From: Planctomycetia bacterium
GTDB taxonomy: Bacteria > Planctomycetota > Planctomycetia > Pirellulales > Thermoguttaceae
Direction of reading: 5' to 3'
Length of the DNA: 33,806 nt
Assembly (NCBI GenBank): GCA_030527185.1
Contig: JAUNBF010000040.1
Span: 1-33,806 of the forward strand
Of the stretch, positions 7,220 through 15,700 are shown in pieces. A program made the translations under genes and the position numbers. The first letter of the stretch is position 1. Each line of letters opens with the position of its first letter. The notes beneath the pieces were generated by a model. It was given only the letters and a program-made list of their open reading frames with translations, was not told the origin of the DNA and did no database searches.

Positions 7220-9594
7220 TCCGCTCCTCGTGCCGTTCTACTTCGCTGGCGGTACTGTTCCAGAAAATGCTCTACCTGCCGTAAAACTAGCGGACTTTGC
7301 AGCACAATCAGACTACGGCTGGGGGCGTCGTAAACGATTTCCCCTATCCCGCCCGCGTTTTTCCAGGTCTGCGGAGCGATTTTTTGCCGGATTCCATCCA
7401 AAAAGATTCCAGACGCTTCCTTTTGGGAAAGAATATCGCCGACAGGATAAAATTCCACCATCGTTTTTCGTGCCGCGGACTGGGGGGTGGTTAGGAAAAA
7501 TACGTCGGCGGAAACGGGATAACAAAAAAGCGGAAAGGGACGAATCACATCCGTAAGCACCTCTTCCAACGTGAGGTTTTCAAAACTTTTGGCCACCTTC
7601 AATCCCAGCATATTCGTCGGCAAATCCGGTTTTTTCCCATCGTAACCGGGAATTTCGGCATCCATCACCAAATCCTTGACCGAAATTCTCGCAATGGCCT
7701 CCTCCTCCAGAATCAATTGGATTTTGGCGGTTCGAGCAATTTCTGCCAGGACTTCCCGAAGAGGCATCCCGTCGCTAAAGTCGCATGAAATCAGGCGTTT
7801 ACGAGCTTTTTCCGACTGAATCCACCGCGGTGTGGTATCCGCTTCTCCCATTTGCGTTCCATCCTGGCGTCCCCGCAGAACGGCCGTTTCGCTGGGTTCC
7901 TGCAATGGCATTTTTCTCGCAAAACGAAGTTGGTTGCAAAACCGTTGTACTTCCTCAATCATGGAAGGGTAGTGAGAAAGATTGACTTTGGCCGCACTTC
8001 GTGAGGAGGTAATTTTTCCCGGCCCCCCATATTCGTCCCACGTGGCAGGGTGAACGAATGTCCGAATCAGACGCAGAATTTCCTGCAAACCGGATTGGGC
8101 GTTGTGACTTTGCAGGGTGTTCGTCGTGGCCAGGTCTTCCAGATTCAAAGTCGTCCGCTCTAATTTTTCCCCGTTATGAGCGGCCTCACGCAACATTTCC
8201 GTCACCTCCAACCCCACCACTCGCAACGTCTGACGTGCTGGCATACAGCCCAGAGAACATTCCTCCAGAACTCGCTCCAAAACTTCCCGAACGGTGGTAT
8301 CCTGCAACCGAAGAGAAAGCGTTCTGTCGGGTTCCACTCCCAGTTTTTTGAGACGTTTCCAGTCGGCATAAAGGGATATGCCGGAAATTTGAGTGACCAT
8401 TTTCAAAACACCGGTAATCGGTTTTTCCTCCATCTGGAACGTTTTCAGAGGAATATCCAGCTTTTCGACGATGCTTTCAGGAAGATATTCCCCTGTGGCA
8501 GTTTCTGAAACCGTCGTCAAGGAAGAACGTTTTTCCGCAGGACGCGATGAGGGAACCGTAGTCTGCGAAGTCTCCTCTTCCGCAAAGACATCTTCCTGTT
8601 CCGCAAGGTCGGGGAAGTTTTCCAGCGATTCCCGCAAACTTTCCGCCGGCTCCGCTCTTTCCGCCTCCCTCTCCTCCACAAAAAGGGAGGGACGGGATTT
8701 TCGCTGGAATTCCAGCCGATCTCCCTGAGGAGGTTCCTCTTTTTCCGATTCCAAAATATCCAGTTCCTCCTCCACATCCGAAGAATCGATGGTAATCCGC
8801 TTTTTCTCCGATGTGGCCGAGATGTTTTCCTGGCTTGTTTTCCCATTTTCCAAAGGTTGATTTTCTTGGGAGGGAATTTTCTGCTCACTGAGCAATTGCC
8901 GCCCCAATTCGCTCTGCATCAACTCTTCCGAAAGGAGGTTTTCCTCCTCTTCCAACGATGGTTCTTCCGTAGAAGCAAGCTCCTCCTCTTCCACAATATC
9001 TGTTTCTGCGTTTTCTTCCACACGCGGTTCTTCAGGAATTTCCGAATCAGCGTCTTCGGCAGATTCTTCCCCAGAAGACGGATAAATCTTTTCCGAAATC
9101 TGCCATGCGTCGGAAGAAGGTGAGGAAGGCGTTGGTGAACACCCTCGAAAAATAAGAAGAATACCGGTTAAAACGACAAAAACCACTCCTCCCAACAACA
9201 AAATCCGCCCCACCAGCGCGGAAGTGGAAAGCGGCTGATCGAGTGAAAAATCGGAAGAGGCAACCGGGAAATCCTCTTCTTCCTGAAAAGATGGTTGAAC
9301 GGGAGGGGGAACGGGAGGCTGAATTTCCTGTCTTGCCACAGGTGGCGGGGAAATCGCCGGGGGAGCCTTTTCCGACAAAAATGTTTCCCCGTCCGTTTCC
9401 GGGAGGGGCGGCGGGGGAGGCGACTCTTTTTCCTCCGGCAGAGATTCATTCTCTTCCTGCTCTACGGACAATGGAACCAAAACCATACTCCCACACTTGG
9501 GACAGGGAACAATCTGCCCCAGAAGTTTTTCACTGGAAATACGCAAACGAGCTTCGCAAGTCGGACATGGAATATGGAAAAGCGAGAAAGACAT
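7216..9594 (-). CDS. Membrane-anchored zinc-ribbon protein with secretin N-domain/STN-like modules
   Basis: A 792-residue protein, start at the ATG at 9594. An N-terminal zinc ribbon (Cys10, 13, 31, 34: CPTC...CPKC) precedes a Pro/Glu-rich linker, one transmembrane helix (residues about 126-149) and a long, very acidic low-complexity segment (about 160-380). The C-terminal half has two related modules: KLDIPLKTFQMEEKP..., a short-secretin-domain-like pattern with LSLRLQDTTVREVLERVL, and RLISCDFSDGMPLREVLAEI... later SFENLTLEEVLTDV. These resemble the STN domain of secretins and TonB-dependent receptors, but no secretin pore domain follows. The layout suggests a zinc ribbon in the cytoplasm and STN-like modules in the periplasm. 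It heads the operon with the propeller-like and ceramidase-like genes. A longer frame to 9687 uses no canonical signal and runs through the promoter, so I reject it. Confidence 0.85.
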   Translation of the reverse strand: MSFSLFHIPCPTCEARLRISSEKLLGQIVPCPKCGSMVLVPLSVEQEENESLPEEKESPPPPPLPETDGETFLSEKAPPAISPPPVARQEIQPPVPPPVQPSFQEEEDFPVASSDFSLDQPLSTSALVGRILLLGGVVFVVLTGILLIFRGCSPTPSSPSSDAWQISEKIYPSSGEESAEDADSEIPEEPRVEENAETDIVEEEELASTEEPSLEEEENLLSEELMQSELGRQLLSEQKIPSQENQPLENGKTSQENISATSEKKRITIDSSDVEEELDILESEKEEPPQGDRLEFQRKSRPSLFVEEREAERAEPAESLRESLENFPDLAEQEDVFAEEETSQTTVPSSRPAEKRSSLTTVSETATGEYLPESIVEKLDIPLKTFQMEEKPITGVLKMVTQISGISLYADWKRLKKLGVEPDRTLSLRLQDTTVREVLERVLEECSLGCMPARQTLRVVGLEVTEMLREAAHNGEKLERTTLNLEDLATTNTLQSHNAQSGLQEILRLIRTFVHPATWDEYGGPGKITSSRSAAKVNLSHYPSMIEEVQRFCNQLRFARKMPLQEPSETAVLRGRQDGTQMGEADTTPRWIQSEKARKRLISCDFSDGMPLREVLAEIARTAKIQLILEEEAIARISVKDLVMDAEIPGYDGKKPDLPTNMLGLKVAKSFENLTLEEVLTDVIRPFPLFCYPVSADVFFLTTPQSAARKTMVEFYPVGDILSQKEASGIFLDGIRQKIAPQTWKNAGGIGEIVYDAPSRSLIVLQSPLVLRQVEHFLEQYRQRSRTARGAE

Positions 9595-9598
9595 TGTT

Positions 9599-9637
9599 AA
9601 TTCGTGAATGGTTAATGATGAATGGTTAGGTGTTAGG
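9599..9637. repeat. Degenerate heptad-period array in the leader of the zinc-ribbon gene
   Basis: On the - strand the leader reads as roughly 7-nt units, CCTAACA, CCTAACC, ATTCATC, ATTAACC, ATTCACG, AATTAAC, ending directly at the ATG at 9594. It resembles the ATTAATC-type units at 1056-1104 and 21391-21416. Confidence 0.45.
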
Positions 9638-9646
9638 GCTGATAAT

Positions 9647-9675
9647 ATTTTAGCAGAAAGTGAGGGAAACTGCAA
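9647..9675 (-). promoter_or_regulatory. Probable promoter of the zinc-ribbon/propeller-like/ceramidase-like operon
   Basis: On the - strand: TTGCAG (9670-9675), 17-bp spacer, TAAAAT (9647-9652). The -10 box and spacing match other promoters in the window; the -35 is weaker. Transcription would start near 9640, leaving a leader of about 46 nt occupied by the heptad-like array. Confidence 0.6.
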
Positions 9676-9694
9676 GACGATTCCCACCTGCCTA

Positions 9695-9723
9695 CTGGAG
9701 ATTTTTCCCGTTTGGGGTATAAT
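9695..9723 (+). promoter_or_regulatory. Probable guaA promoter (-10 only convincing)
   Basis: A perfect TATAAT lies at 9718-9723, about 55 nt upstream of the guaA start. The hexamer at 17-bp spacing (CTGGAG, 9695-9700) is a poor -35. The -10 context GTATAATAGA is repeated exactly at the promoter of the acyl-ligase fusion gene (24682-24691). I see no purine riboswitch or other structured leader in the short 5' region. Confidence 0.5.
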
Positions 9724-9777
9724 AGACGTTTTATTGGCTTTGGGTTCTTCAAAAACAGACTATATCAGGATGGGTTC

Positions 9778-11331
9778 ATGTCGTCAAAGATTACTCAGGA
9801 AAAAATTCTCATTTTGGATTTCGGGTCTCAATACGCGCAATTGATTGCACGACGTGTACGGGAACAGAACGTCTATTGCGAAATTGTCCGGCACAATATC
9901 ACCGCCAGCCGGATTCGTGAACTGGCTCCCATGGGGCTGATTCTGTCGGGTGGGCCGTGCAGTGTTTATGAAAAAGACGCACCCCAATGCGACCCGGAAA
10001 TCTTCCAACTTGGCATTCCCGTTCTGGGAATCTGTTACGGCGTCCATCAGATGATTCACCATCTCGGTGGGAGTGTCCAGAGTGTTGCTTCCCGGGAATA
10101 CGGCCATGCTCTGTTGACCCAAATTGAGGCGAATCCTTTGTGGGAATGCGTTTCTCCAACCACCTCCGTCTGGATGAGTCACGGCGACCAGGCCGCCCAA
10201 TTGCCGGAAGGTTTTGTCGCCATTGGGAAGACCGACACCTGTGACGCCGCGGCCATTGCCCACATTTCCAGACCACTTTTTGGCCTCCAGTTTCACCCCG
10301 AAGTGACCCACTCCGTCGAGGGGACGCAGATGTTGCGGAATTTCCTGCGAAATGTTTGTGGCTGTCACGGAACGTGGAAATTGGAGGATTTTGCCCGGAT
10401 GATGAAGGAAAGTATCCGGGAAAAAGTCGGAAATGGGCGGGTTTTGTGTGGCTTGTCCGGAGGGGTGGACTCTTCTGTCGTGGCGGCACTCCTCTCCGAA
10501 GCGATTGGCGACCAGCTTTCCTGCATTCTGGTCGATAATGGCCTGTTGCGGAAAAATGAGGCGCAGCAGGTGATTGAAGTCTTCTCCAACCATTTCCGAA
10601 CCGATTTGCACGTGGTGGAAGCACAGCGACTTTTTCTGGAAAATCTGGCTGGAATTTCCGAACCGCAGGAAAAACGACGTCGGATTGGGCACACGTTTAT
10701 CGATTGTTTTGCCGCCGAAGCGAAAAAGGTGGAAAATGCCTCATTTCTGGCTCAGGGGACGCTCTATCCCGACGTGATCGAAAGCGGTGGCTCTCCCGAT
10801 GGCCCGGCGGCAACCATCAAACTGCACCACAACGTCGGCGGGTTGCCAGACGATTTGCAATTTGAACTGATCGAGCCGCTGCGGGATCTGTTCAAAGATG
10901 AAGTGCGACGGCTCGGTTTGCAACTTGGCCTGCCGGAAGAGATGGTCTGGCGGCATCCGTTCCCCGGGCCGGGACTGGCGGTGCGGTGTCTGGGAGAAGT
11001 GACGGAGGAAAAACTGAACGTTTTGCGGGAAGCGGACGCGATTGTGCTGGAAGAACTCCGCAATGCCGGCTGGTATCGAAAAACGTCGCAAACCTTTGCC
11101 GTCCTGCTTCCCGTGCAGAGCGTCGGGGTGATGGGAGACGCGAGAACTTACGAAAATGCTCTGGCAATTCGCTCGGTTTGCACGGAGGACTTCATGACCG
11201 CCGACTGGAGCCGCCTTCCCTACGATCTTTTAGCCCGAATGTCGACCCGTATCATCAACGAAATCAAAGGAATCAACCGCGTCGTTTACGACATCAGCAG
11301 CAAACCCCCCGCGACGATTGAGTGGGAATGA
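9778..11331 (+). CDS. guaA: GMP synthase (glutamine-hydrolysing)
   Basis: A 517-residue enzyme that converts XMP, ATP and glutamine to GMP. The class I amidotransferase half has the nucleophile Cys86 (GICYG), and His173/Glu175 in FHPEV. The ATP-pyrophosphatase half has the P-loop [10 protein letters not shown] (from residue 225) and the family's C-terminal dimerisation part with [12 protein letters not shown] and a conserved end ([18 protein letters not shown]). The start at 9778 gives [21 protein letters not shown], the family's usual beginning; the upstream in-frame ATG at 9712 overlaps the promoter. One oddity: the residue two after CYG is His (CYGVHQM) where GMP synthases normally have Gln (CYGMQ). 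A terminator follows at 11374. Confidence 0.98.
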   Translation: MSSKITQEKILILDFGSQYAQLIARRVREQNVYCEIVRHNITASRIRELAPMGLILSGGPCSVYEKDAPQCDPEIFQLGIPVLGICYGVHQMIHHLGGSVQSVASREYGHALLTQIEANPLWECVSPTTSVWMSHGDQAAQLPEGFVAIGKTDTCDAAAIAHISRPLFGLQFHPEVTHSVEGTQMLRNFLRNVCGCHGTWKLEDFARMMKESIREKVGNGRVLCGLSGGVDSSVVAALLSEAIGDQLSCILVDNGLLRKNEAQQVIEVFSNHFRTDLHVVEAQRLFLENLAGISEPQEKRRRIGHTFIDCFAAEAKKVENASFLAQGTLYPDVIESGGSPDGPAATIKLHHNVGGLPDDLQFELIEPLRDLFKDEVRRLGLQLGLPEEMVWRHPFPGPGLAVRCLGEVTEEKLNVLREADAIVLEELRNAGWYRKTSQTFAVLLPVQSVGVMGDARTYENALAIRSVCTEDFMTADWSRLPYDLLARMSTRIINEIKGINRVVYDISSKPPATIEWE

Positions 11332-11373
11332 GTTTCACACTCGCATTCGTTCCGCGACAGTCATGTTTTATAG

Positions 11374-11410
11374 AGTGGCCACGGTACCGTTTCAGGAAGT
11401 GACCACTTTT
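11374..11410 (+). terminator. Probable Rho-independent terminator of guaA
   Basis: The arms AGTGGCCAC (11374-11382) and GTGACCACT (11399-11407) pair with one mismatch and are followed by a TTTT run. A 10-bp palindrome, ACGGTACCGT (11381-11390), overlaps the left arm and loop and could compete with the main stem. It lies between the convergent guaA and sialidase-like genes. Confidence 0.6.
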
Positions 11411-11422
11411 ACGGCTTGTTCC

Positions 11423-12586
11423 TTACTTTTGCGATTTTGCGTCCAATTCCTCCACACGAAACCGAGTCGCCACGACCGAATGTTTGTTCGGACTCTCATC
11501 GTACTTGATGTAAGTCAAGGCCACCACCGTTCCCTCCTTCGTCACGTAAACACCCGGATAACCGCAATCCCAACCGGCATGGCTGTGCAGCAATTTCACC
11601 CGATAATCTCCAGGACGACCTTTCTGAATATCCTCGTAACTCCCCACCCAACCGACAAACGACCCCAACGTTGGCGAGCCGGGAGCGGTATCCCGAAACG
11701 CGAAAAAGAGCCGTCCATCCGGCAGGTACGTTCCGATATGACGGTGGCCGGTCAATTCCCACGAAGTCTCCACGGGAGTACTCCATGTATGGCCGTGATC
11801 CCGACTGAACATCTGCAAGGCACGCCGTTTCTCTCCTCCCGCACCACGATTTTCCCGCATCAAAACGCATATCTCCTTCCCGTCCGGCGACCAGAACGCA
11901 CACGGTTCACAAGGGTCTTTCCCCGGCACTGAAGCGACCACGACCGGTGGACTCCACGTCCATCCCGCGTCTTCCGTTTTTGCCATCATCACTTGTAAAC
12001 AGGCATTTTTCACTCGCGGTTCGCCATCCATCACCTCGCAATCAACCACCGCGCGATGAAGGTAAAAACCGAGGTACTTGCCATCCCGCACGCCAGGATT
12101 TTCAGGAATGATCGTGCTGAACGCCATCACATTCGGAAATCCCAACGGTTTCTGTTCCCGCCAGGTCTCGCCACCATCGGCACTGACGATGCTCGGCATA
12201 CGCGGTTGAGCGACCCAGACCCACAAAAATTCTTGACCATCGGCATTCACCAGCCGATAAATACTGGGACAATTCTTAAACGTTTTATAGACTTCCGGCA
12301 GTCGCTCATCCAGCCGCGTCCACGTCTTTCCACCATCCACACTCCTGGCCATCGGTCCTGCCGGTCCGCCATGGTTGACGCACCAGACGCAAAACACCGT
12401 CTGTCCATCCGGCATCATCACCGAATAAGGGTGTCCCTGATAGACTTCCGGGGTTCCCGCCGCAATCACCACGTGCCGCTCTTTTTCCTGCGAAATATCG
12501 ACGCAAGGCACATTGTCCTGGGATACCAGATTTCCTGCCATCCCACAACAAACGATACTCAACCACAACCATCTGTTTTTTGTCAT
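11423..12586 (-). CDS. Exported sialidase-like (BNR/Asp-box) protein
   Basis: A 387-residue protein with an N-terminal signal peptide (MTKNRWLWLSIVCCGMAGNLVS). It contains at least four Asp-box turns characteristic of the six-bladed sialidase propeller: SVDGGKTW, SADGGETW, TEDAGWTW and SRDHGHTW. An arginine (MARSVDGG) and later RENRGAGGE and HRHIGTYLPDGRLFFAFRD provide the kind of Arg and Asp residues that family members use, but I cannot assign the full catalytic triad by eye, so an exo-alpha-sialidase or another glycan-binding or hydrolysing role is possible. The start at 12586 is chosen for its signal peptide and the AGGGAGAAAA upstream; the longer frame begins in the leader. A promoter and a palindrome lie at 12662-12717, suggesting regulated expression. 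Confidence 0.85.
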   Translation of the reverse strand: MTKNRWLWLSIVCCGMAGNLVSQDNVPCVDISQEKERHVVIAAGTPEVYQGHPYSVMMPDGQTVFCVWCVNHGGPAGPMARSVDGGKTWTRLDERLPEVYKTFKNCPSIYRLVNADGQEFLWVWVAQPRMPSIVSADGGETWREQKPLGFPNVMAFSTIIPENPGVRDGKYLGFYLHRAVVDCEVMDGEPRVKNACLQVMMAKTEDAGWTWSPPVVVASVPGKDPCEPCAFWSPDGKEICVLMRENRGAGGEKRRALQMFSRDHGHTWSTPVETSWELTGHRHIGTYLPDGRLFFAFRDTAPGSPTLGSFVGWVGSYEDIQKGRPGDYRVKLLHSHAGWDCGYPGVYVTKEGTVVALTYIKYDESPNKHSVVATRFRVEELDAKSQK

Positions 12587-12661
12587 TCTTTTTTCTCCCT
12601 GGGAAACATTTGTCGTATCCTTTCTCTCCCACCAACTCCATGACCCAACGCCCTGGCTATA

Positions 12662-12679
12662 CAACTGGCCGGACAGTTG
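12662..12679. promoter_or_regulatory. Candidate operator at the sialidase-like gene promoter
   Basis: An 18-nt palindrome with eight of nine pairs matched, CAACTGGCCGGACAGTTG, centred on CCGG. It covers about +3 to +20 relative to the start predicted from the promoter at 12689-12717. Size, symmetry and position fit a LacI/GntR-like repressor site. No regulator gene of that kind is nearby. Confidence 0.5.
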
Positions 12680-12688
12680 GCATACTTT

Positions 12689-12717
12689 ATCCTAAAGCAT
12701 TCCCCACCCTTTGTCAA
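12689..12717 (-). promoter_or_regulatory. Promoter of the sialidase-like gene
   Basis: On the - strand: perfect -35 TTGACA (12712-12717), 17-bp spacer, TAGGAT (12689-12694). It predicts a start near 12682 and a leader of about 95 nt. Confidence 0.7.
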
Positions 12718-12773
12718 GGGGTCGTATAACACTCATGAACGAGATCGCAAATTTTCCCGGCATATCGAGATAA

Positions 12774-12790
12774 CCCTGAAATTTTCAGGG
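12774..12790. repeat. Perfect hairpin overlapping the stop codon of the giant gene
   Basis: CCCTGAAA (12774-12781) and TTTCAGGG (12783-12790) are perfect complements around a single T. The TGA of the giant protein (12785-12787) is inside the stem. A T-run (12792-12797) follows on the + strand, while the - strand, where the gene ends, has only TTATC, so the polarity is opposite to that expected for a terminator of this gene. Confidence 0.5.
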
Positions 12791-15700
12791 CATTTTTTGA
12801 AGAACCAACTCTGTCTTCTCGGAAATTCCCATTTCGAGGAAAAGTCTTTCCCAATATTCCTCCTCATCCTCCGCACTCAGGAAATTCCATTCCTCATCCC
12901 CTTCCGCAAGATCATCCACAACCATCGCTCCACGAGAATTCCCCTCCCAGGAAGTATTTTCCATCCCCCCCTGAAAGACTACCATCGTTTCCCAATCGGT
13001 TTCTTTCGGCATGGGGACAGGAACGGCAAACCGCGAGGTCACATTTTCTGGAAAAACCCCAACCGTTTCCTGAAAAGCAGGTTCCGCTAATACATTTTTT
13101 TCCGCCAATGAGGAAACCTCCAACATTTTTTGAGAAATCTCAGGAAGAATAATCTGGGTATCCCTTCCACGCTGTTTTCCAAAATTTTTGGCAAAAAGAA
13201 TCAAATCGTCAATATCCACCGTACCATCCCTGTTATAATCAGCCTCGGAAGCAGGCCATGACAGTTCGGAAGCAGCTTTCCCGAAAACTTTGGCAAACTG
13301 GATTAAATCGTCAATATCAATGGTCGCATCCTGATTCATATCGTAAGGAAGAGGTTCCAAAGGCATCGCCAACGTTTGTTGATTCATCGTCACATTCAGG
13401 ACACTTCCATTTTCGCCCACGATTCCCGTCCCGGTGGTTGGTAGGAAGAAAAGGGAACCCCAGAAAAAGTTTTCACCTTGGGAAACTACAACGTCTTCTA
13501 TGGTAAAGAGAATTTGTACCGTTGCCAAACCCTCTTCATTTTTTTCGGAAAAAATCTGTTCCGATGTGATTCCCTCCGGTAAATTTTTCAATCCATCATA
13601 AACATAGAGTTGGGAATCGTAAGTAACGGTAGCGACAACCTGCCACCCCAATTCCATAGAGGAAACGTCTTCCGTCCAGCATTCTACATAAAAGGAATTC
13701 CAATCGGTCATTCGGGAAATGGAATCAGGAATCGCATCCCAACTTCCCTCTTTCTCGTAAGTATGGTTTGCTGTCTGTATCGAGCCAACAAGGGAAAAAT
13801 CATTTCGTGGCATCACTCTCACTTCCACATCCGGTATTCCCCCAACCAAAAAAGCCACGTCCGAACTCACCACCGTATGTCGAATCGTTCCAACCTCATC
13901 TTCTCCATTCCCCATCGACTCCACCGTCACCGTTTGAGGAATATTCCAATTCTCCGGCGTGAACGTTAATAGAGTAGCCTCTAGTCGAACTCCTTCAGGG
14001 GCAGAGAGATACACCTTCACTTCCGCTTCCGGCATGGAATCCAGCACCACCGAATAGTTCCTACTTTTCCCATGCTCAAGGAATCCTCCGCCGGCTCCTT
14101 CCCAAGACACACTCCCCACACTCTCCACAATCATCGCCGACCCGGTAATCGTCAACGTTGGCATCTGCGCATCGTTCGTCGTCGCACGAAGTGTAAACGA
14201 CGGTTTATCTCCTGCCGTAAGCGTTTCTCCATTCAGCCCGACGCGAATCGTGATCGACTCGCCAACGCCGAGAACCGTATCCCCAAGAGAAGATTCGTTT
14301 CCATCTTCGTCCAGAACGGTGAAATGGAATGCCTCCACACATTCCCCGGAAAGCGTCCATTGGGAAATGTTGGCCGTCATGGTACCGGAATTGGTAATGG
14401 TAAAGGTTCGTTGCGGTTCCCGCGTCCCCCAACTATTTTCCACAAACGTTCCGAAAGAACAGACGCCCGAATCGGACAATTCCAGCCTCACCTCCGTCGC
14501 GATCGTTACCGGACTGGCATAATACGAAGCGTTCAGCGTTTTCACATAAAGATAATATTCCCCAGAATCAATGTTCGTTGGCCTCCAGCGAAACGTGCCG
14601 TTTTCCAACTGGTCGCCGGTAATTTCAAACAGAAACACTCCATCTTCCCCCTCCCCATCCGTATCGGCATAAAACCGCATCACCGTATCGTCGCGAATTT
14701 CCCCCGCCACCGTAATTGCCAGCGTACCATCCTCCTCGCTCATCACCTCCGTCATTGTCAACGGTTCCTGATCCACAAACTCGTACCACGTCGTCGTAAC
14801 CACCTCCTTCGTCGAGCCTACCATCTCAAACGACCATCCCGCCACATCACCATTTGTCGAAACAGCAAAAACTCGCTGCGTATCGTCCGACAAATCCTCC
14901 ACCAACTCCAAACCGTAGTTCGCAAAATCACTCTCCTCCACTCGCTTCCCGTCCGTCAATACCAGTACCATCTCCGGTGATTCCACTTCCGTCTGCCAGC
15001 TTAACCGCATCAAATAAGGTTCTTTACCTTCTGTATTTGCCAACGGTACTGCGTTCTGTACAGCCAAGCTCCTGACATGTGGAGTTGGAATTATTTCCCT
15101 GATACCGATCCACGTAAGATTTTGCAAGATACTTTTAGAAGGATCAAAGGTATATCGAAAGCCTATTTGACGTGTTGAACCATGTATAAAAACAGGGACG
15201 AGCATGGAAAGATAGTCGTTCCTAGAGTTGTCGTCGGCTACCAGGGAAAGGGTCGTGCGAATGTCTGCAACTCTCCCTTCCAGCAAAGGAAGGGGGGCAG
15301 GGAATGTGGTACTGAAGGTTTGCTGTATCTCTAAAGACGGCGTATCTCCAAAAGTCAACTTGGTTGTTGCCTCTGCTTTCAAAATTTCTAGTAGTTTCAT
15401 CATCCCCTTGGCAACGATTTTCTGATTTTTCCACTGGAGGTCAATTTCCCCCTCCGTTTTCAAAAGAGCGTAGTCTTCCTTGCCTAGGACAAAATAAGGA
15501 ACGTGTACACTTCCGCCAATGGTGAGCTGCTCTTTGGAGGCCTCAAAAGAACCACTTATCTTGGCAAACGCCCCCTCTACCGTCTTCAATACGGGGACAG
15601 CCTTTGTCAGCCAATCTGGCAGTTCCCCCAAATCAATTTGATGTAAATAGGAAAGGCCGATATTTCCCGATAAAGAGACAGGCATGTCGTCAAATCCAAT

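Noticed and set aside
9595..9687. 31-residue N-terminal extension of the zinc-ribbon protein
   Set aside because: It would be translated from the promoter and repeat-containing leader; the zinc ribbon begins directly after the ATG at 9594.
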